The notes under the pieces were generated by a model. That model did not search any database. It was given only the letters and a program-made list of their open reading frames with translations, and had not been told where the DNA came from. The position numbers and the translations under genes were made by a program. A stretch of DNA of 64,000 bases from positions 17,799,001 to 17,863,000 of the forward strand of contig OX387199.1 of NCBI GenBank assembly GCA_947561715.1, written 5' to 3'. Below, piece after piece: positions 47,695 through 58,008 of this stretch. Positions within the stretch are counted from its first letter, which is position 1. Each line of letters starts with the position of its first letter. The stretch comes from Ascidia mentula (Eukaryota > Chordata > Ascidiacea > Phlebobranchia > Ascidiidae).

Positions 47695-48801
47695 TTATCC
47701 GTATATCCCATTAATATATATATATTCCGACACGGAAAAATTTTTGACAGATGGGGCATTTTCTTTACTCCGTTTTTGGCGATTTTCCATGTAACTGTTG
47801 AATCCACCAATGGGAGGTCTGGCATTTTCTTTACTCCGTTTTTGGCGATTTTCCATGTAACTGTTGAATCCAACATTGGCAGGTGGGGCATTTTCTTTAC
47901 TTCGTTTTTGGCGATTTTCCATGTAACTGTTGAATCCACTAATGGGAGGTCTGGCATTTTCTTTACTCCGTTTTTGGCGATTTTCCATGTTACTGTTGAA
48001 TCCACCAATGGGAGGTCTGGCATTTTCTTTACTCCGTTTTTGGCGATTTTCCATGTAACTGTTGAATCCACCAATGGGAGGTCTGGCATTTTCTTTACTC
48101 CGTTTTTGGCGATTTTCCATGTAACTGTTGAATCCAACATTGGCAGATGGGGCATTTTCTTTACTTCGTTTTTGGCGATTTTCCATGTAACTGTTGAATC
48201 CACCAATGGGAGGTCTGGCATTTTCTTTACTCCGTTTTTGGCGATTTTCCATGTAACTGTTGAATCCAACGTTGGCAGGTGGGGCATTTTCTTTACTTCG
48301 TTTTTGGAGATTTTCCATGTAACTGTTGAATCCACCAATGGGAGGTCTGGCATTTTCTTTACTCCGTTTTTGGCGATTTTCCATGTAACTGTTGAATCCA
48401 ACGTTGGCAGGTGGGGCATTTTCTTTACTTCGTTTTTGGCGATTTTCCATGATACTGTCGAATCCAGCCATGGGAGGAGCGGCATTTTCTTTACTTCGTT
48501 TTTGGCGATTTTCCATGTAACTGTTGAATCCACTAATGGGAGGTCTGGCATTTTCTTTACTCCGTTTTTGGCGATTTTCCATGTAACTGTTGAATCCAAC
48601 ATTGGCAGGTGGGGCATTTTCTTTACTCCGTTCTAGGCGATTTTTCGTGTAACTGTTGAATCCAGACATGAATCCCTCTGGTGGTATAATTTTTTCAAAC
48701 ATTTTGCTATTTACTGCATTACTGTTTTCGCCGTTGGAACATAACCACAATTCACACAACAACAGTAACACAACTAAACCTTTGTTGGCTTTGCTTTCCA
48801 T
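47695..48801 (-). CDS. Secreted precursor with 13 repeats of a 22-residue unit (locus e)
   Basis: The frame has 368 residues: a 58-residue head (MESKANKGLVVLLLLCEL, WLCSNGEN, up to NRLER), 13 units of 22 residues, and a 24-residue tail ending SVSEYIYINGIYG. Units begin SKEN, carry PPANV or RPPIGG/RPPISG, then GFNSYMEN, and end RQKR. One unit has FDSIMEN, one lacks the furin arginine (MENLQKR), and one has NSNMEN. RQKR fits furin-type cleavage of a secreted precursor. The head and tail match gene g almost perfectly, so e and g are recent duplicates with different array lengths. It is paired head-to-head with gene f. No known peptide family was recognised. Confidence 0.85.
   Translation of the reverse strand: MESKANKGLVVLLLLCELWLCSNGENSNAVNSKMFEKIIPPEGFMSGFNSYTKNRLERSKENAPPANVGFNSYMENRQKRSKENARPPISGFNSYMENRQKRSKENAAPPMAGFDSIMENRQKRSKENAPPANVGFNSYMENRQKRSKENARPPIGGFNSYMENLQKRSKENAPPANVGFNSYMENRQKRSKENARPPIGGFNSYMENRQKRSKENAPSANVGFNSYMENRQKRSKENARPPIGGFNSYMENRQKRSKENARPPIGGFNSNMENRQKRSKENARPPISGFNSYMENRQKRSKENAPPANVGFNSYMENRQKRSKENARPPIGGFNSYMENRQKRSKENAPSVKNFSVSEYIYINGIYG
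47770..48627 (-). repeat. 66-bp coding minisatellite, 13 units
   Basis: It is exactly 858 bp, or 13 times 66 bp, inside gene e. Units are more varied than those of the 70-unit array at 53215. Confidence 0.9.
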
Positions 48802-51101
48802 TTTTGTCTACTTTGAGGAAAAATTCTAAATCTGAAACGAACACTAATAACCGCGATAGGCGCGATAACCCCTCGGTATCTCATCTGTGGAGAGAAATGC
48901 ACACAAGGTTCCAAGCTTGTGTGCAACAACAATATTTCATTGAAGTTCTATCCCAGTCACGGTGCCTTCATCGCTGTGCTTTACAACGCACATTAAGGTC
49001 ATGGTCAAATAAACATAATAGCTGACAAACCCTACTTCCTAAAAACTACATTCAGACTTTGAGCTCAACTTATCTGGAAGCAACCAAGCGAAACTTCGTA
49101 TTTCCTCTCTTATTTACCTGTGAACCACCAGTGCACGCAGCCCTGTTGGATTAAGTCGAGAAGAACGGAAATAACAAGTTTCCTCTTGTGCAAGTCGTCT
49201 AGGGGTATTTGATTTTCTGCCCAGTTTTCCTATATCGTAATCAAACACTATTTTATTGATCTGGATCAACCAAGCGAAACTTTGTATTCTTTTTAGATCA
49301 GCATTGTGCAAAACCCTAATAAAACCACTGTGTGAAGAAAACAACACACCACACAATTAAAAGAAGGCTTCCACACAAGCAACGTCAGGTCTTTATGTTG
49401 ATTTTACAGATGATAATTCAAGTTAATTATCGTTAGAATTAATCGATAAAATCATGAACATGAACGCATGTCAAAGTCAGGATCAACGAAAAAGATCCAG
49501 CAATCAGTCAAAACAGGGATAGCAGCAGGTCACGTGTGTGTTGGGAGAAAAGCGTGTGCAAAAGTGGGATTTAACGCACCACTGGGCCGCGGCAGAATAT
49601 GGTACCGACATTTGCGAATCTAATTTTTGCAGCGAATGTGTGTTAGATCTTGGAATTTAGAAACGTCAAGTTAATTCTTCTTAACAGTACTAAAAGATTT
49701 TTTATTGTTTAAAGAAATTGAGTAATATTTATCCCCATGTACCTCATGACAAATTTGTACAGTATCTAACATATGTGCAGAGATGCTTATCGTTGTGAAA
49801 CAGAAAATAATGATGAATTGATTACGGAAATTGATTTACTTCCATTAACGGTACATTGTACAGTTGAGACAAAACAGTTTAACAAAACAGCCCTAAAATT
49901 GCCTATATTGCAAATATTTTAGGCAACTCAGCATTTGAATGAAATTTATTTTCGTAAATTGTGTGAGAGGGTTTTACTCTTTTTTTAGTTTTGAAGAATA
50001 GTTTTTTTTCTTTGTGGCCCGATTCAGCTCGCGTTCAGGTCACGGTCGACTGCCAATGTGAGCGGGCAATCCTTAAAATGTGGTGTCAAGCACTGCTAGG
50101 TTAACGCCTAGTCAGCAACGACAAAATATCTTCGCCAACACGAAGTACTTTGTGACGGACCAATTGGTGTCAGTATAAATGATCTAAGATAGCTACTAAG
50201 TTTTAGTTCTACCCAAGAATAGCATTGAATCTTGGCATTTGTTTATCCACAACAATTTCTCCCAAAATTTGTGATGTCGTTGTATTTATGTATTTATCTA
50301 AACAGATCTCGCACTGCAACATGTTCAAGTAATTTGTATCATTCGGGTACACCAAAGTTAAAGAGAAACATGTCGTTTCGTATAGAAATATTATTTACAT
50401 GATCACAAATGAAAAAGTCTTCTGACAACAACTGTGTTATTTTATTTTTTGTAAGCTTTTTTATTTCGCAGGAAATGTTTTATGCAAGTTTTTCCCAAAG
50501 TTCGTTATCGTGAATGACAGTGACGAAAAAATACAAGAAACATGATAATTTACTGTGGCGGTATAGGACGGTATTAACCGAAATATATTTGTTTATAAAA
50601 CTCGACAAGTTTGACGACAAGACGGCAGAGATTGTGTCGATTTGGGATGAATGGATAAATCTATATAAAATTTCAGGTACTTTAACTTAGAACATAGCAT
50701 AGAACATCTATTAACATGCAGCAACAAAGTAACTAGCTTCAAGAAACAACTTCGGGGATATTAGTCATGTAGGCGAAACATCTATATGTGCGCGTCAACA
50801 CGCTTCATCACATGATTACGTCACTGCCTTTTACCTTATTTCATGTTTAAGACTAGGACCTTTAGTGTATCTCTCTCACCAACTTGAAATCGTGGGGTTG
50901 TCGCGCCGCTCGCAGTTTTTAGTATTGGTTTCAGATGAAGAATTTTATGGTTTTTGTATTTGATCTGGCAGTCGGATAATTATGTTCAATATTCAATGTT
51001 TAGCTTGTTTTTTTTACTAATTGCGTTGTTCACTCAGGACAAAAACTGACGATATCAGGCACATTCCCAGCAATATTTTTGTGCTTACTCAAAGCAGACA
51101 A
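48802..51101. other. Spacer between head-to-head genes e and f
   Basis: The spacer of about 2.3 kb must contain the promoters of both genes. It includes a flank block (50030-50540) and the CRE-like block at 50783-50845. It is duplicated at 58009-60207. No coding frame was recognised. Confidence 0.5.
50783..50845 (+). promoter_or_regulatory. Conserved upstream block with CRE-like TTACGTCA (gene f)
   Basis: It reads TATATGTGCGCGTCAACACG, then ATTACGTCACTGCC and TTTTACCTTATTTCATG. It lies about 255-320 bases upstream of the start of gene f. Gene c has the same block in the same orientation. The duplicate gene h lacks it because a stretch of about 100 bases is missing after CATGTAGGCG. Confidence 0.5.
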
Positions 51102-51479
51102 ATGGGAAGCAAAGCCAACATAGCGATGGTCGTGTTGTTGTTGTGTGGATTGTGGTTGTGTTTCAATGGCGAAAACCGTAATGCAGAAAATCGCAAGCCT
51201 CCAGTTGGATTTATTACTAATGCCAAAAATCATCAGAAGATGATTCTTTCCATTGCTGGATTCAACGGTTATATGAAAAATCGACAAAAACGGAATGAGG
51301 AAAATTTTGCACCCCTCGTGGGCGGATTTAACAGTAATTTTGCATATCGACGGAGAAGGAATTTGAAAAATAAAATTCCTCCAGCAGAAGGCAGATTGAA
51401 AAGTGGTATTCAAAATCGCCAAAAAAGGAGTCTGGAAAATCCTCGACCTCGATATCCACCTGCTGGATTTAATAATTGA
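51102..51479 (+). CDS. Short secreted repeat-peptide precursor (locus f)
   Basis: The frame of 125 residues starts at the ATG at 51102-51104, chosen because the leader MGSKANIAMVVLLLCGL and WLCFNGEN matches the family; a longer in-frame extension upstream is not conserved in the family. The mature part has GFITNAKNHQK, GFNGYMKNRQKRNEEN, GGFNSNFAYRRRRNLK and SGIQNRQKRSLEN, ending PPAGFNN. The basic sites RQKR and RRRR would release three or four different peptides. It is transcribed away from gene e. A CRE-like block lies upstream. A broken duplicate is at 60208. Confidence 0.75.
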   Translation: MGSKANIAMVVLLLCGLWLCFNGENRNAENRKPPVGFITNAKNHQKMILSIAGFNGYMKNRQKRNEENFAPLVGGFNSNFAYRRRRNLKNKIPPAEGRLKSGIQNRQKRSLENPRPRYPPAGFNN

Positions 51480-53139
51480 AAAAGATTTCGCAGTAAATAT
51501 CTTGTGGAAAAGAAAGCATTCCCTCGATTACGCCGTTAATTCTTCCTAAAAAAAATCATTGAATCTTAGCGTTTTCTTGTGGTATTCTACATTTGCAAGG
51601 AAAATTTTCTCGCAATTTTTGCACATGGTTCGTTATTGTAAATGACAGCGACAAAAAAAAAATACAAGAAACGTGATAATTTATCGTGTGGAGGTAAAGG
51701 ACAGTAACAACCAAAAAATATTTTCTTTATAAAGCTCGTCAAGTTTGATGACAAGGCGGCACAGATTGTTGCGTTTTCAAATGAATGGAAATGTAAATTT
51801 GAAATTTGCGGTAAAACAGGTATAGCAGCAGGTCACGGATATGTCGGGAGGATAACGAGTGCAAATGTGGGTTTTAACGCACCAGTAGCCCCACAGCCGA
51901 ACATGGTGCAGACAAGTAGTTTTTTTTGCAGCTAATTTGTGTTATTGCAGTGAGCAACATTTATCCCAACTTTACTGAAAACAAATTTGTACGTTACGTA
52001 ACATATGTACAGAGCTGCTCACCGATGCGAAACATCTAGTAAGGATGATCAGCTCGCGTTCAGGTCACGGTCGACTGCCAACGTGAGCTGACAAACCCAA
52101 AAATGCGCCTTGCTAAGTCAATGCCAAGTGAGCAACCGCAAAATTACTTCGCAACCATAAAGTACTAAGCCACAGACATATCGGCGCCAGTATGAGATAG
52201 CTTCTGACTTTTATGTCTACCCAAGAAAAGCATTAAATTTTAACGTTTTTTTTTAGAAATAGTTCTCCTTCGCAACACTTTTTTGGGGGTGTCGACATAA
52301 TTATGTACTTCCCAAATTAACAGATCTAAAAATATGGACAAATGAAATTATACATGAAATGCTAACATGCTGTTGTATTATTGTTGCTGTAATGCACTTT
52401 CAACGTAAAAGCATACAACCTGCTTTTGTTAATGACAAAAGATACACAATAGTACAATATAATATATCACATATCATTAAAAAGCCGTTGGCCATTACGA
52501 CGACAGTTTACAAATAAACTTTGTTTCAAAAGTTTGGGCAGAAATTCCTCGTCTAAGGATGCAAAGTTTCGCTTGGTTGATTTCAGAAGAGCGGGTCACT
52601 TAGCCTTTAAGTTGCTTTTTGCATACATGGAGGATGTTGTAATTGTGGTTGTTGACTTGGATTTGACTGCATAGTACTTTTAGCAGCACGGCACTTTTTG
52701 TTTGTGTGCAAACATCTGTAGTCGTGCATTGTCCATGACCTTAACAAAGTGCCCAACCCACTCTCACATTTTTTCTGTGGACGCTCGCTGTTGCGGATTG
52801 TTTCATAATATTATGTTGATCACATTTTCAAAACGTTTTTGTGTTATTTATTGATTATTAATGTAAACTTGTAAAATCATTGATAATAATCAACAGAATA
52901 CAAATTATATATGTAAACCAAGATATACAACTCCCATTTGCAAATCAGATGATAAAAGTAATTTTTCAGTTTGTAAAAGCAATTAACACAACTATTAAAC
53001 TATAACTGTAACAACTTCTATACAAGGATACGACGCCAATACCCGAATCAACTTCTATACAAGGATACTGAAACAAATCTAATATTGACCAAAAGATTCA
53101 ACGAAATAATTGCAAAAACAAACAATTGTTCTCAAAAAA

Positions 53140-56100
53140 TTATCCGTATATCCCATTAAAATATATATATTCCGACACGGAAAAAATTTTGACAGATGGG
53201 GCATTTTCTTTACTCCGTTTTTGGCGATTTTCCATGTAACTGTTGAATCCAGTAATGGGAGGTTTGGCATTTTCTTTACTCCGTTTTTGGCGATTTTCCA
53301 TGTAACTGTTGAATCCAACATTGGCAGGTGGGGCATTTTCTTTACTCCGTTTTTGGCGATTTTCCATGTAACTGTTGAATCCAACATTGGCAGGTGGGGC
53401 ATTTTCTTTACTTCGTTTTTGGCGATTTTCCATGTAACTGTTGAATCCAACATTGGCAGGTGGGGCATTTTCTTTACTTCGTTTTTGGCGATTTTCCATG
53501 TAACTGTTGAATCCACCAATGGGAGGTCTGGCATTTTCTTTACTCCGTTTTTGGCGATTTTCCATGTAACTGTTGAATCCAACATTGGCAGGTGGGGCAT
53601 TTTCTTTACTTCGTTTTTGGCGATTTTCCATGTAACTGTTGAATCCACCAATGGGAGGTCTGGCATTTTCTTTACTCCGTTTTTGGCGATTTTCCATGTA
53701 ACTGTTGAATCCAACATTGGCAGGTGGGGCATTTTCTTTACTTCGTTTTTGGCGATTTTCCATGTAACTGTTGAATCCAACATTGGCAGGTGGGGCATTT
53801 TCTTTACTCCGTTCTTGGCGATATTCCATGTAACTGTTGAATCCACCAATGGGAGGTCTGGCATTTTCTTTACTCCGTTTTTGGCGATTTTCCATGTAAC
53901 TGTTGAATCCACCAATGGGAGGTCTGGCATTTTCTTTACTCCGTTTTTGGCGATTTTCCATGTAACTGTTGAATCCAACATTGGCAGGTGGGGCATTTTC
54001 TTTACTCCGTTTTTGGCGATTTTCCATGTAACTGTTGAATCCAACATTGGCAGGTGGGGCATTTTCTTTACTTCGTTTTTGGCGATTTTCCATGTAACTG
54101 TTGAATCCACCAATGGGAGGTCTGGCATTTTCTTTACTCCGTTTTTGGCGATTTTCCATGTAACTGTTGAATCCAACATTGGCAGGTGGGGCATTTTCTT
54201 TACTTCGTTTTTGGCGATTTTCCATGTAACTGTTGAATCCAACATTGGCAGGTGGGGCATTTTCTTTACTTCGTTTTTGGCGATTTTCCATGTAACTGTT
54301 GAATCCACCAATGGGAGGTCTGGCATTTTCTTTACTCCGTTTTTGGCGATTTTCCATGTAACTGTTGAATCCAACATTGGCAGGTGGGGCATTTTCTTTA
54401 CTCCGTTTTTGGCGATTTTCCATGTAACTGTTGAATCCAACAATGGGAGGTGGGGCATTTTCTTTACTCCGTTTTTGGCGATTTTCCATGTAACTGTTGA
54501 ATCCAACATTGGCAGGTGGGGCATTTTCTTTACTCCGTTTTTGGCGATTTTCCATGTAACTGTTGAATCCAACATTGGCAGGTGGGGCATTTTCTTTACT
54601 TCGTTTTTGGCGATTTTCCATGTAACTGTTGAATCCACCAATGGGAGGTGGGGCATTTTCTTTACTCCGTTTTTGGCGATTTTCCATGTAACTGTTGAAT
54701 CCAACATTGGCAGGTGGGGCATTTTCTTTACTTCGTTTTTGGCGATTTTCCATGTAACTGTTGAATCCAACATTGGCAGGTGGGGCATTTTCTTTACTTC
54801 GTTTTTGGCGATTTTCCATGTAACTGTTGAATCCACCAATGGGAGGTCTGGCATTTTCTTTACTCCGTTTTTGGCGATTTTCCATGTAACTGTTGAATCC
54901 ACCAATGGGAGGTCTGGCATTTTCTTTACTCCGTTTTTGGCGATTTTCCATGTAACTGTTGAATCCAACATTGGCAGGTGGGGCATTTTCTTTACTCCGT
55001 TTTTGGCGATTTTCCATGTAACTGTTGAATCCAACATTGGCAGGTGGGGCATTTTCTTTACTTCGTTTTTGGCGATTTTCCATGTAACTGTTGAATCCAA
55101 CATTGGCAGGTGGGGCATTTTCTTTACTTCGTTTTTGGCGATTTTCCATGTAACTGTTGAATCCACCAATGGGAGGTCTGGCATTTTCTTTACTCCGTTT
55201 TTGGCGATTTTCCATGTAACTGTTGAATCCAACATTGGCAGGTGGGGCATTTTCTTTACTCCGTTTTTGGCGATTTTCCATGTAACTGTTGAATCCAACA
55301 TTGGCAGGTGGGGCATTTTCTTTACTTCGTTTTTGGCGATTTTCCATGTAACTGTTGAATCCAACATTGGCAGGTGGGGCATTTTCTTTACTTCGTTTTT
55401 GGCGATTTTCCATGTAACTGTTGAATCCAACATTGGCAGGTGGGGCATTTTCTTTACTTCGTTTTTGGCGATTTTCCATGTAACTGTTGAATCCAACATT
55501 GGCAGGTGGGGCATTTTCTTTACTTCGTTTTTGGCGATTTTCCATGTAACTGTTGAATCCAACATTGGCAGGTGGGGCATTTTCTTTACTTCGTTTTTGG
55601 CGATTTTCCATGTAACTGTTGAATCCAACATTGGCAGGTGGGGCATTTTCTTTACTTCGTTTTTGGCGATTTTCCATGTAACTGTTGAATCCACCAATGG
55701 GAGGTCTGGCATTTTCTTTACTTCGTTTTTGGCGATTTTCCATGTAACTGTTGAATCCACCAATGGGAGGTCTGGCATTTTCTTTACTCCGTTTTTGGCG
55801 ATTTTCCATGTAACTGTTGAATCCAACATTGGCAGGTGGGGCATTTTCTTTACTCCGTTTTTGGCGATTTTCCATGTAACTGTTGAATCCAACATTGGCA
55901 GGTGGGGCATTTTCTTTACTTCGTTTTTGGCGATTTTCCATGTAACTGTTGAATCCACCAATGGGAGGTCTGGCATTTTCTTTACTCCGTTTTTGGCGAT
56001 TTTCCATGTAACTGTTGAATCCAACATTGGCAGGTGGGGCATTTTCTTTACTCCGTTTTTGGCGATTTTCCATGAAACTGTTGAATCCACCAATGGGAGG

Positions 56101-58008
56101 TGGAGCATTTTCTTTACTCCGTTTTTGGCGATTTTCCATGTAACTGTTGAATCCAACATTGGCAGGTGGGGCATTTTCTTTACTCCGTTTTTGGCGATTT
56201 TCCATGTAACTGTTGAATCCAACATTGGCAGGTGGGGCATTTTCTTTACTTCGTTTTTGGCGATTTTCCATGTAACTGTTGAATCCAACATTGGCAGGTG
56301 GGGCATTTTCTTTACTTCGTTTTTGGCGATTTTCCATGTAACTGTTGAATCCAACATTGGCAGGTGGGGCATTTTCTTTACTTCGTTTTTGGCGATTTTC
56401 CATGTAACTGTTGAATCCAACATTGGCAGGTGGGGCATTTTCTTTACTTCGTTTTTGGCGATTTTCCATGTAACTGTTGAATCCACCAATGGGAGGTCTG
56501 GCATTTTCTTTACTCCGTTTTTGGCGATTTTCCATGTAACTGTTGAATCCAACATTGGCAGGTGGGGCATTTTCTTTACTTCGTTTTTGGCGATTTTCCA
56601 TGTAACTGTTGAATCCAACATTGGCAGGTGGGGCATTTTCTTTACTTCGTTTTTGGCGATTTTCCATGTAACTGTTGAATCCAACGTTGGCAGGTGGGGC
56701 ATTTTCTTTACTTCGTTTTTGGCGATTTTCCATGTAACTGTTGAATCCACCAATGGGAGGTCTGGCATTTTCTTTACTCCGTTTTTGGCGATTTTCCATG
56801 TAACTGTTGAATCCAACATTGGCAGGTGGGGCATTTTCTTTACTTCGTTTTTGGCGATTTTCCATGTAACTGTTGAATCCAACATTGGCAGGTGGGGCAT
56901 TTTCTTTACTTCGTTTTTGGCGATTTTCCATGTAACTGTTGAATCCACCAATGGGAGGTCTGGCATTTTCTTTACTTCGTTTTTGGCGATTTTCCATGTA
57001 ACTGTTGAATCCAACATTGGCAGGTGGGGCATTTTCTTTACTTCGTTTTTGGCGATTTTCCATGTAACTGTTGAATCCACCAATGGGAGGTCTGGCATTT
57101 TCTTTACTCCGTTTTTGGCGATTTTCCATGTAACTGTTGAATCCAACATTGGCAGGTGGGGCATTTTCTTTACTTCGTTTTTGGCGATTTTCCATGTAAC
57201 TGTTGAATCCAACATTGGCAGGTGGGGCATTTTCTTTACTTCGTTTTTGGCGATTTTCCATGTAACTGTTGAATCCAACGTTGGCAGGTGGGGCATTTTC
57301 TTTACTTCGTTTTTGGCGATTTTCCATGTAACTGTTGAATCCACCAATGGGAGGTCTGGCATTTTCTTTACTCCGTTTTTGGCGATTTTCCATGTAACTG
57401 TTGAATCCAACATTGGCAGGTGGGGCATTTTCTTTACTTCGTTTTTGGCGATTTTCCATGTAACTGTTGAATCCACCAATGGGAGGTCTGGCATTTTCTT
57501 TACTCCGTTTTTGGCGATTTTCCATGTAACTGTTGAATCCACCAATGGGAGGTCTGGCATTTTCTTTACTCCGTTTTTGGCGATTTTCCATGTAACTGTT
57601 GAATCCAACATTGGCAGGTGGGGCATTTTCTTTACTCCGTTTTTGGCGATTTTCCATGTAACTGTTGAATCCACCAATGGGAGGTGGGGCATTTTCTTTA
57701 CTCCGTTTTTGGCGATTTTCCATGTAACTGTTGAATCCAACATTGGCAGGTGGGGCATTTTCTTTACTTCGTTTTTGGCGATTTTCCATGTAACTGTTGA
57801 ATCCAACATTGGCAGGTGGGGCATTTTCTTTACTCCGTTCTAGGCGATTTTTCGTGTAACTGTTGAATCCAGACATGAATCCCTCTGGTGGTAAAATTTT
57901 TTCAAACATTTTGCTATTTACTGCATTACTGTTTTCGCCGTTGGAACATAACCACAATTCACACAACAACAGTAACACAACTAAACCTTTGTTGGCTTTG
58001 CTTTCCAT
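53140..58008 (-). CDS. Giant secreted precursor with 70 repeats of a 22-residue unit (locus g)
   Basis: The frame has 1622 residues: a 58-residue head with signal peptide (MESKANKGLVVLLLLCEL, WLCSNGEN), exactly 70 units of 22 residues, and a 24-residue tail ending SVSEYIYFNGIYG. Each unit begins SKEN, has a variable core, then GFNSYMEN and RQKR. By my count 46 units have APPANV, 19 have ARPPIGG, three are APPPIGG hybrids, and one each has PPPIVG and KPPITG. Only unit 61 loses the site consensus (MEYRQER). Furin-type cleavage after RQKR would give up to 70 nearly identical peptides of about 20 residues. The leader, head-to-head partner and tail are shared with gene e. The role could be a neuropeptide, an antimicrobial or a structural secretion; the sequence does not decide this. 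Confidence 0.85.
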   Translation of the reverse strand: MESKANKGLVVLLLLCELWLCSNGENSNAVNSKMFEKILPPEGFMSGFNSYTKNRLERSKENAPPANVGFNSYMENRQKRSKENAPPANVGFNSYMENRQKRSKENAPPPIGGFNSYMENRQKRSKENAPPANVGFNSYMENRQKRSKENARPPIGGFNSYMENRQKRSKENARPPIGGFNSYMENRQKRSKENAPPANVGFNSYMENRQKRSKENARPPIGGFNSYMENRQKRSKENAPPANVGFNSYMENRQKRSKENAPPANVGFNSYMENRQKRSKENAPPANVGFNSYMENRQKRSKENARPPIGGFNSYMENRQKRSKENAPPANVGFNSYMENRQKRSKENARPPIGGFNSYMENRQKRSKENAPPANVGFNSYMENRQKRSKENAPPANVGFNSYMENRQKRSKENARPPIGGFNSYMENRQKRSKENAPPANVGFNSYMENRQKRSKENAPPANVGFNSYMENRQKRSKENAPPANVGFNSYMENRQKRSKENARPPIGGFNSYMENRQKRSKENAPPANVGFNSYMENRQKRSKENAPPANVGFNSYMENRQKRSKENAPPANVGFNSYMENRQKRSKENAPPANVGFNSYMENRQKRSKENAPPANVGFNSYMENRQKRSKENAPPPIGGFNSFMENRQKRSKENAPPANVGFNSYMENRQKRSKENARPPIGGFNSYMENRQKRSKENAPPANVGFNSYMENRQKRSKENAPPANVGFNSYMENRQKRSKENARPPIGGFNSYMENRQKRSKENARPPIGGFNSYMENRQKRSKENAPPANVGFNSYMENRQKRSKENAPPANVGFNSYMENRQKRSKENAPPANVGFNSYMENRQKRSKENAPPANVGFNSYMENRQKRSKENAPPANVGFNSYMENRQKRSKENAPPANVGFNSYMENRQKRSKENAPPANVGFNSYMENRQKRSKENARPPIGGFNSYMENRQKRSKENAPPANVGFNSYMENRQKRSKENAPPANVGFNSYMENRQKRSKENAPPANVGFNSYMENRQKRSKENARPPIGGFNSYMENRQKRSKENARPPIGGFNSYMENRQKRSKENAPPANVGFNSYMENRQKRSKENAPPANVGFNSYMENRQKRSKENAPPPIGGFNSYMENRQKRSKENAPPANVGFNSYMENRQKRSKENAPPANVGFNSYMENRQKRSKENAPPPIVGFNSYMENRQKRSKENAPPANVGFNSYMENRQKRSKENARPPIGGFNSYMENRQKRSKENAPPANVGFNSYMENRQKRSKENAPPANVGFNSYMENRQKRSKENARPPIGGFNSYMENRQKRSKENAPPANVGFNSYMENRQKRSKENAPPANVGFNSYMENRQKRSKENARPPIGGFNSYMENRQKRSKENARPPIGGFNSYMEYRQERSKENAPPANVGFNSYMENRQKRSKENAPPANVGFNSYMENRQKRSKENARPPIGGFNSYMENRQKRSKENAPPANVGFNSYMENRQKRSKENARPPIGGFNSYMENRQKRSKENAPPANVGFNSYMENRQKRSKENAPPANVGFNSYMENRQKRSKENAPPANVGFNSYMENRQKRSKENAKPPITGFNSYMENRQKRSKENAPSVKIFSVSEYIYFNGIYG
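53215..57834 (-). repeat. 66-bp coding minisatellite, 70 units
   Basis: It is 4620 bp, or 70 times 66 bp, with no frame-changing indel. Units fall mainly into two classes that differ in the 20-bp variable core and often in the preceding Arg codon (CGG or CGA). Runs of the same class, up to seven long, alternate with mixed stretches. Confidence 0.95.

Larger units (their letters stand above)
46505..52035. repeat. Second tandem duplication, unit 1
   Basis: Homologous in the same order to 52036-60940. The unit starts with GGTCACGGTCGACTGCCAAC, then flank blocks, a minus-strand array gene (13 units here), a shared spacer of about 2.3 kb, and a short plus-strand gene. Unit 2 differs by the larger array, a deletion matching about 46856-46928 and a deletion matching about 50778-50880. 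Confidence 0.9.

Noticed and set aside
53079..57824. Minus-strand frame of 1581 codons (repeating TVTWKIAKN)
   Set aside because: It overlaps gene g in another frame, has no leader of its own, and is open only because the 66-bp unit lacks stops.
53215..57834. CRISPR-like regular repeat array
   Set aside because: The 66-bp units are contiguous, in frame and coding, with variable cores limited to a few versions. There are no unique spacers and no cas genes, and the genome is eukaryotic.
53110..57843. Plus-strand frame of 1577 codons (repeating FLAIFHVTVES)
   Set aside because: Antisense of gene g, with no signal or start context. The shorter equivalents at 47634-48636 are rejected for the same reason.
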